A model generated the notes under the pieces. The model saw nothing but the letters and a program-made list of their open reading frames with translations. It searched no databases and was not told where the DNA came from. The position numbers and the translations under genes are program-made. Of a stretch of 18,252 nt of DNA, positions 14,141-18,252 are shown one piece after another. The DNA comes from Syntrophomonadaceae bacterium (GTDB taxonomy: Bacteria > Bacillota > Dethiobacteria > DTU022): contig SLQM01000192.1 of assembly GCA_007131435.1 (NCBI GenBank), forward strand, positions 1-18,252. Direction: 5' to 3'. Numbering within the stretch: the first letter of the stretch is position 1; each line of letters opens with the position of its first letter.

Positions 14141-14169
14141 TTGCCAAATTCATAAAGAAGGAGTATAGT
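14141..14169 (+). promoter_or_regulatory. Sigma-A promoter of the sodium:solute symporter gene
   Basis: TTGCCA (14141-14146) and TATAGT (14164-14169) each match consensus at five of six bases and are spaced by exactly 17 bp. The start would fall near 14176. The AT-rich gap 14014-14140 shows nothing else. Confidence 0.72.
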
Positions 14170-14183
14170 GATCTTAGATGCTC

Positions 14184-14197
14184 TGGGTATATACCCA
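14184..14197. promoter_or_regulatory. Perfect 14-bp palindrome in the symporter leader (candidate operator)
   Basis: TGGGTATATACCCA is its own reverse complement. It lies about 8-21 bases downstream of the predicted transcription start and 9 bases before the ribosome binding site. A bound repressor there would block initiation. The protein that binds it is unknown. Confidence 0.55.
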
Positions 14198-14220
14198 TAA
14201 ACATGAGGAGGCGCAACATA

Positions 14221-15819
14221 ATGGAAAGCGGAGCAATCTTTGGTCACATCTCAGGCTGGATCTATGCAGGGCTGGCATTTTACCTGGTTATTGTAGTAGC
14301 GATCGGTCTTTACTTTTCACGGGACATTAAAGAATGTGACGATCACGTTGTCGGCGGAAGGGATATTTCTTTCATCTACCTGGTTGGTTCAACTGCGGCG
14401 ACATGGCTCTGTGCCGGAGCAATTCTCGGTGCGGCAGGTTATGCCTACATGTTCGGTTTTCAGGGGACGATATACGACCCCTGGGCCCCTACCCTGACCC
14501 TTATTTTAAGTGGTCTCTTCTTTGTCTACCGAATGCGTCAGGCCGGCTACACATCGATTGTTGATTTTTACGATAACCGCTACGGGAAAAAAATGAGCAT
14601 CTTATTTATGATTATCCAGATTATAGGCACCATGTCCTGGTTGGCCGGACAAATGGTTGCTGCCGGGGTAATAGTCCAGGTTACCACAGGATTCAGTTTT
14701 ACCACTTCAGTTCTTATCGGCACAGCAGCAATTATTTTTATTACTTACAGCGGTGGGCTTAAAGCACTTTCCAGGCTTGACACAATGAACACAGTTTTGA
14801 TCATCGTTGCCCTGGTCCTTTTATTTCCAGCCGTGATAAACGGGATCGGCGGTTGGGATTATTTTGTTAACAATGCCAGAGTCTGGGACAAGCTGCCGCC
14901 CTTTGCCCTTTGGCCAATACCCGATGCACGGGGATTTCTCTATTACGTCGGGTTATTTGGCGCTATATCATACATTGCAGCCTGGCTGGGAGTGGGGTTG
15001 GGGGATTTAAGTTGTGCCATTTTGATGCAGCGCGCCCTTGCTGCCAAAACGGCAAAAACGGCCTCGGGGGGCTTTATTTGTGCAGGCTTCCTTTACCTGG
15101 CAATCGCCATGATTCCCGTATTAATCGGTATAGCAGCATTTACCTACGGGTTAAGAATTGCCAGTCCCGTAGACAACGAGCATGTTTTAATCTGGGCAGC
15201 CCAGAACTTCATGCCCGACTGGTTTGGCGTACTTTTCGTAGTTATGCTTGCCGGTGCAATCCTGTCCACCGCCGGCGACAGTGTGCTGATCAATGCCACC
15301 CTGCTTGGCCACAACCTTTACCGCTACGTCAGGCCTCAGGCAACCAAAGTAGATACCCTCAAGGCGGTGCGGGTTGCCATACCTATTACAGCAATAGCCT
15401 GCATGATTATCGCTATCGCTTTTCCTTCGCTATACAAGCTTATAGTATTTGCCGGCTGTATCGGCCTGCCAACGGTAGTTCCGGCTTTTGTTGCCGGCCT
15501 GTTCTGGAGAAAAGCCAATTTGACGGGTGCAGTCTCTTCTTTCTTTGCCGGTGTTACAGTGTGGATCATCGGCTTTATTGCTGCCCTGCCTTTTACAATC
15601 GAATCTAACTGGTACATGGTTAACTTTGAGCAATGGTACTGGATTGATGAAGGGATCTGGGATGCCCTCTTTTTTGCTACCATCCCCGCAGCGGTGGTTT
15701 GTGTGATAACCCTGGTAGTTGTTTCATTAAAAACACAGAAAACCGATCCGCCAAAACCGATGCTATCAGCCAGTGGGGAAAACATGGCAGATAAACCCTT
15801 ATTCTTCTGGTCGAAATAA
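14221..15819 (+). CDS. Sodium:solute symporter (SSS family)
   Basis: This 532-residue integral membrane protein imports a small solute with Na+. The start is placed at ATG 14221 because AGGAGG lies nine bases upstream, inside the slightly longer open frame. About thirteen hydrophobic helices are spread along the length. Family hallmarks are GGRDISFIYLVGSTAATW after the first helix, the ITYSGGLKAL segment near the middle, and AGAILSTAGDSVLINATLL, which corresponds to the Na+ site of PutP-type carriers. IAFPSLYKLIVFAGCIGLPTVVPAFVAGLFWRKAN is replaced here by its ends only: IAFPSLYKL and FWRKANLTGA. The tail after the last helix (SLKTQKTDPP onward) is cytoplasmic. The substrate is not predictable; amino acids or organic acids are typical. 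A truncated permease gene follows 95 bp downstream. Confidence 0.92.
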   Translation: MESGAIFGHISGWIYAGLAFYLVIVVAIGLYFSRDIKECDDHVVGGRDISFIYLVGSTAATWLCAGAILGAAGYAYMFGFQGTIYDPWAPTLTLILSGLFFVYRMRQAGYTSIVDFYDNRYGKKMSILFMIIQIIGTMSWLAGQMVAAGVIVQVTTGFSFTTSVLIGTAAIIFITYSGGLKALSRLDTMNTVLIIVALVLLFPAVINGIGGWDYFVNNARVWDKLPPFALWPIPDARGFLYYVGLFGAISYIAAWLGVGLGDLSCAILMQRALAAKTAKTASGGFICAGFLYLAIAMIPVLIGIAAFTYGLRIASPVDNEHVLIWAAQNFMPDWFGVLFVVMLAGAILSTAGDSVLINATLLGHNLYRYVRPQATKVDTLKAVRVAIPITAIACMIIAIAFPSLYKLIVFAGCIGLPTVVPAFVAGLFWRKANLTGAVSSFFAGVTVWIIGFIAALPFTIESNWYMVNFEQWYWIDEGIWDALFFATIPAAVVCVITLVVVSLKTQKTDPPKPMLSASGENMADKPLFFWSK

Positions 15820-15914
15820 AGACTTGCATAATAAACACCTTAAACCTGCCTGCCAAAGGAGTTGAAGCGAAATATCTTGCAAGGCGCAGGACATATTATT
15901 TAATTTGAAGAAAT

Positions 15915-17168
15915 ATGTTGTTTTCGAAACAGGTGACAGCATTCTACTGCAGGGGTCGGAAAGATCGTCTTGAAAAATTTAAAGATCATGAAGGGTTTCG
16001 CTACCTTAGCTCCACTGAAATTAATGAATATAATATGGATGAACGCCTGCTAAAAATTAGCATCCCGGAAGGCTCGCCTATTGCCGGAGGAACGATAAAG
16101 GACACTCGATTATCAAGCGCCTATGGAATATCAGTCCTCAGCATTTACCGCGATGATAAGCATATCCTGATGCCTGAGCCGGGTATCATAATTCAGGAAA
16201 ACGACCTGCTTATTGTAGGCGGAAGGCCTTTGGATATTGAACTTTTGCGCAGCCACCAAACTTTGGTTATCGATAAAAATTCGGCAATTAATCTAAACGA
16301 ACTCGAAACAGACAACTTGAGTATTATTGAAGTAATGCTCTCACCTTACGCGCCACATACAGGCAAGACCTTAAGAGAACTTGATTTCCGGGAAAAATAT
16401 GGAGTTTCTGTCCTGGCCATTTGGCGGGAAGGCCGCCCTTACCGCACGAACCTTGCAGACATGCCTCTCCAGTTTGGCGATGCCCTGTTATGTTATGGCA
16501 GCAAGGATAAATTCGATCTGCTGGCTCGTGACAAAGACTTTGTTGTTCTTAACCTGGCCCATCAAGAGGAGCTGTTGGTTGAAAAAGCTCCTATTTCCGG
16601 AATTATCATGATCGGTGTGCTGATGGCTGTAACTCTTAACTGGCTTCCCATATACCTGGCAGCAATTGGCGGCGCTTCTTTAATGATCTTAACCAGGTGC
16701 CTGAGCATAGAGGAAGCATACCGCTCTATAGAATGGAAAGCTGTATTCCTGATTGCCGCTATGCTGCCGATGGGTTTAGCCATGCAAAGCACCGGTGCAG
16801 CTGCGTTAATCGCGGATACCGTTATTGCGGCCGTAGGTTCTTATGGCCCAACTGCCATACTAGCCGGCATAATGACCCTGACACTGGTAATTAACCAGTT
16901 CATTCCCAGTGCAGTAAATGCTGTGGTAATGACCCCGATTGCAATTGCTACTGCCATGGGGTTGGGAATATCTCCTTACCCATTTGTAATGGGCATAGCA
17001 TATGCAGTTGCGGCCAGCTTTATGACTCCCGTTTCCCACCCGGTTAACATCCTGGTTATGAGCCCGGGAGGCTACAAGTTTAGCGACTTCATTAAGAATG
17101 GGCTACCCTTTTCAATTATTGTCCTTATCGTCAGTATCTTGCTGCTACCGATCGTGTTCCCGTATTAG
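15915..17168 (+). pseudogene. SLC13/DASS-type permease with RCK_C (TrkA_C) domains, N-terminal half missing
   Basis: The 417-residue frame matches the rear part of permeases that normally run about 590-620 residues: a front membrane half, two central TrkA_C domains, then a rear membrane half. Here the two TrkA_C domains are present (about 40-125 and 130-215: LLKISIPEGSPIAG, ENDLLIVGG, GKTLRELDFREKYGVSVLAI, FGDALLCYG). So is the rear half from about 225, with NQFIPSAVNAVVMTPIAIA and MTPVSHPVNILVMSPGGYKF, which carry the second ion/substrate hairpin. The front half with the first hairpin is absent. An in-frame TGA lies just upstream at 15906-15908, and ATG 15915 has no good ribosome binding site. 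It is most simply a 5'-deleted pseudogene, although the rest shows no frameshift or stop. Confidence 0.75.
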
Positions 17169-17267
17169 CCCTTAGATATTCAAATATGTTATTTAGTAAA
17201 TCTAACCTTTTCCTTTTTAGAGCCAACCCAACACCCGGGAATAACTTTCATATAGTCCCGAAAATAT

Positions 17268-17284
17268 CTTGCCTATGGGGCAGG
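17268..17284 (+). terminator. Weak terminator-like hairpin
   Basis: CTTGCC (17268-17273) and GGCAGG (17279-17284) pair with one G-U and are followed by GTTTTATTTT. It lies 100 bp past the permease stop, in the 353-bp gap 17169-17521, which holds no gene I can support. Confidence 0.35.
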
Positions 17285-17371
17285 GTTTTATTTTCCTATG
17301 TAGAAAGAGTTATTATTGCAAAATTTATACTTTTACAAATAATATTAATGCCCGCAATTAAGGATAGCTTC

Positions 17372-17399
17372 TTGAAGCTTGATATAGGGGGGTTAGAAT
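17372..17399 (+). promoter_or_regulatory. Candidate promoter of the SRPBCC gene
   Basis: TTGAAG (17372-17377) and TAGAAT (17394-17399) are 16 bp apart. The leader of about 115 nt would contain a hairpin: CTGACCGGA (17435-17443) pairs with TCCGGCAG (17456-17463), leaving one bulged A. Confidence 0.4.
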
Positions 17400-17521
17400 A
17401 CTTTATTTAAATTGTTTCCCTGTAACGCAAGATACTGACCGGATTTGTAATGCTGTCCGGCAGTTAATGCAATGAAAACTGTATGTCCGTGTCGATAATA
17501 ATTATATTGGAGGGTTTTCAA

Positions 17522-17947
17522 ATGGGTTCTGTAGCTTACGAAAGAAGGATAAATTTGCCTGCTGAAAAACTGTGCTCATTATTATGTGATTATCCAATGG
17601 CACCTACCCCTGACATTAAGGTGGAATTATTAGCTGAAGGAGATCCGAAAGCCAACGGGATAGGCGCAACCAGGTTTATGACGATTGGGAAAGAAACGAT
17701 CAAGCAAGTTCTAGTTGAGTCAAACCTGCCTCAAAACTATGCTTACCGCATTATTGATCATCCATTAATTAAGGATTATTATGCCAGGATAGATCTTACA
17801 GAAGAGGGCGACTCCACCCTAATGAGATACCGGGCTGAATTCAAGCCGGCAATCCCTCTTACCGGCGGAATAGTCTCTGCCAAGGTTAAATCCGGCCTGG
17901 CTAAGTTATTTGATTCAATTGATAAACACTATTGCCAGCAGAAATAA
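17522..17947 (+). CDS. SRPBCC (START-like) family protein
   Basis: The start is placed at ATG 17522, with TTGGAGGG seven to eight bases upstream; the open frame extends 13 codons further without support. The 141-residue cytoplasmic protein has the SRPBCC pattern: an N-terminal strand and helix (SVAYERRINLPAEKLCSLLCDYP), a run of beta strands with alternating hydrophobic residues (IKVELLAEG, GATRFMTIG, IKQVLVESN, NYAYRIIDHPLIKDYYARIDLTEE, TLMRYRAEFKP), and a long C-terminal helix (VSAKVKSGLAKLFDSIDKHY) that closes the hydrophobic pocket. Such proteins bind lipids, polyketides or other hydrophobic ligands. No catalytic residues are diagnostic. It is a lone gene converging on the tRNA array. Family fold is likely; function is unknown. 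Confidence 0.78.
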   Translation: MGSVAYERRINLPAEKLCSLLCDYPMAPTPDIKVELLAEGDPKANGIGATRFMTIGKETIKQVLVESNLPQNYAYRIIDHPLIKDYYARIDLTEEGDSTLMRYRAEFKPAIPLTGGIVSAKVKSGLAKLFDSIDKHYCQQK

Positions 17948-18082
17948 ATACTCTTTAAGCAAGTTTTAATGTGCCCCAGAACTATCAAAACTCCGCCTTG
18001 GTTGTCAATCACCTTCGGGCAATAATTTCAATTCCTATATGGCATTGGAGCACATTATGAAAAATGTCAAAAGTGTGTACGA

Positions 18083-18130
18083 AAGGGGTTTTGGCTCCTT
18101 TTGTCTCTTCACCGAAGCTTAAAACCCCTT
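18083..18130 (-). terminator. Bidirectional terminator between the SRPBCC gene and the tRNA array
   Basis: AAGGGGTTTT (18083-18092) and AAAACCCCTT (18121-18130) form a perfect 10-bp stem with a long, partly structured loop. It ends 7 bp past the tRNA-Arg CCA on the minus strand. In the plus direction the tail TATTTT would also end the SRPBCC transcript. From 17948 to 18082 I see nothing else. Confidence 0.75.
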
Positions 18131-18137
18131 ATTTTAC

Positions 18138-18215
18138 TGGTGCGCCCGGCAGGATTTGAACCTGCGACCTCCTGATTCGTAGTCAGTTACTCTATCCGGA
18201 CTGAGCTACGGGCGC
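18138..18215 (-). tRNA. tRNA-Arg (ACG anticodon)
   Basis: The 78-nt gene folds as a canonical tRNA: acceptor GCGCCCG/CGGGCGC, A73 and encoded CCA; D arm GCTC/GAGT; anticodon loop CTACGAA (anticodon ACG); T arm GCAGG-TTCAAAT-CCTGC. The top pair of the anticodon stem is an A-G mismatch. A34 is expected to become inosine through TadA, which is encoded at 10528-10983. Confidence 0.96.
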
Positions 18216-18218
18216 ATA

Positions 18219-18252
18219 TGGCGGAGAGAGAGGGATTCGAACCCTCGAAGCA
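18219..18252 (-). tRNA. tRNA-Ser, 3' part only (cut by window edge)
   Basis: The last 34 nt of the window hold, on the minus strand, a T arm GAGGG-TTCGAAT-CCCTC, acceptor 3' strand TCTCTCC, G73 and CCA. The acceptor half and discriminator are identical to those of the tRNA-Ser at 10335-10424, so serine is likely. The anticodon lies outside the window. Only 3 nt separate it from tRNA-Arg, so they form one transcript. Confidence 0.8.

Noticed and set aside
14910..15608. 232-codon plus-strand open frame inside the symporter gene
   Set aside because: It is a shifted frame of a strongly supported SSS transporter; its Cys- and Arg-rich translation is typical of a shadow frame.
17186..17410. 74-codon open frame between the permease and SRPBCC genes
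   Set aside because: It has no ribosome binding site and no recognisable domain, and it overlaps a hairpin and a promoter-like sequence.
1..18252. CRISPR array, prophage or complete insertion sequence
   Set aside because: No regularly spaced direct repeats, phage structural genes, integrase or transposase are seen; the only mobile-type signal is the small inverted-repeat element near 1333-1407.

Overview
The window looks like a chromosomal segment of an anaerobic Bacillota (Clostridia-type) bacterium. I infer this from consistently strong AGGAGG-type ribosome binding sites, several GTG starts, tRNA genes with encoded CCA, compact Rho-independent terminators, lipoprotein signals, and gene families typical of anaerobic fermenters (DUF1667 with GlpA-like dehydrogenases, DUF1638). 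No rRNA, CRISPR array, intact transposase or prophage gene is visible.

Layout, left to right. (1) 1-1107, minus strand: a TetR regulator with a perfect 14-bp inverted-repeat operator over its own promoter, translationally coupled to a multi-pass membrane protein cut by the window edge. (2) 1150-1440: decayed DNA holding the first codons of what looks like a DUF4143-type ATPase, followed by a REP/MITE-like inverted repeat. (3) 1443-3036: a DUF1638 gene divergent from a HutC-family GntR regulator. (4) 3091-6452, minus: a three-gene overlapping operon of DUF1667 protein, FAD/NAD(P) disulfide-type oxidoreductase, and a GlpA-like FAD dehydrogenase with a C-terminal BFD [2Fe-2S] domain and an N-terminal BON-like domain. 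A good sigma-A promoter precedes it, with a perfect 14-bp palindrome at the start. (5) 6515-9707, minus: diaminopropionate ammonia-lyase and an exported amidohydrolase lipoprotein. (6) 9857-11736, minus: GNAT acetyltransferase, tRNA-Ser(CGA), tadA and a zinc-ribbon membrane protein. (7) 11970-14013, plus: an acidic lipoprotein and a branched-chain aminotransferase, each followed by a strong terminator. (8) 14141-17168, plus: a sodium:solute symporter behind a promoter and a 14-bp palindrome, then an SLC13/DASS permease lacking its N-terminal half. (9) 17372-18252: an SRPBCC protein converging on a tRNA-Arg(ACG)/tRNA-Ser array read from the right edge.

How it may work together (inference): regions 3-5 look like a catabolic block in which an amino acid or related small molecule is oxidised by the flavin/iron-sulfur dehydrogenase complex, possibly under the HutC-type regulator. 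The lyase releases ammonia and pyruvate from diaminopropionate, and the extracytoplasmic amidohydrolase may liberate substrate. The aminotransferase and symporter fit an amino-acid-using lifestyle but are separate transcription units. tadA and its expected substrate tRNA-Arg(ACG) are both in the window. The most noteworthy items are the BON-GlpA-BFD/Pyr_redox/DUF1667 operon with its start-site palindrome, the N-truncated RCK-containing permease, and the three well-placed palindromic operator candidates.
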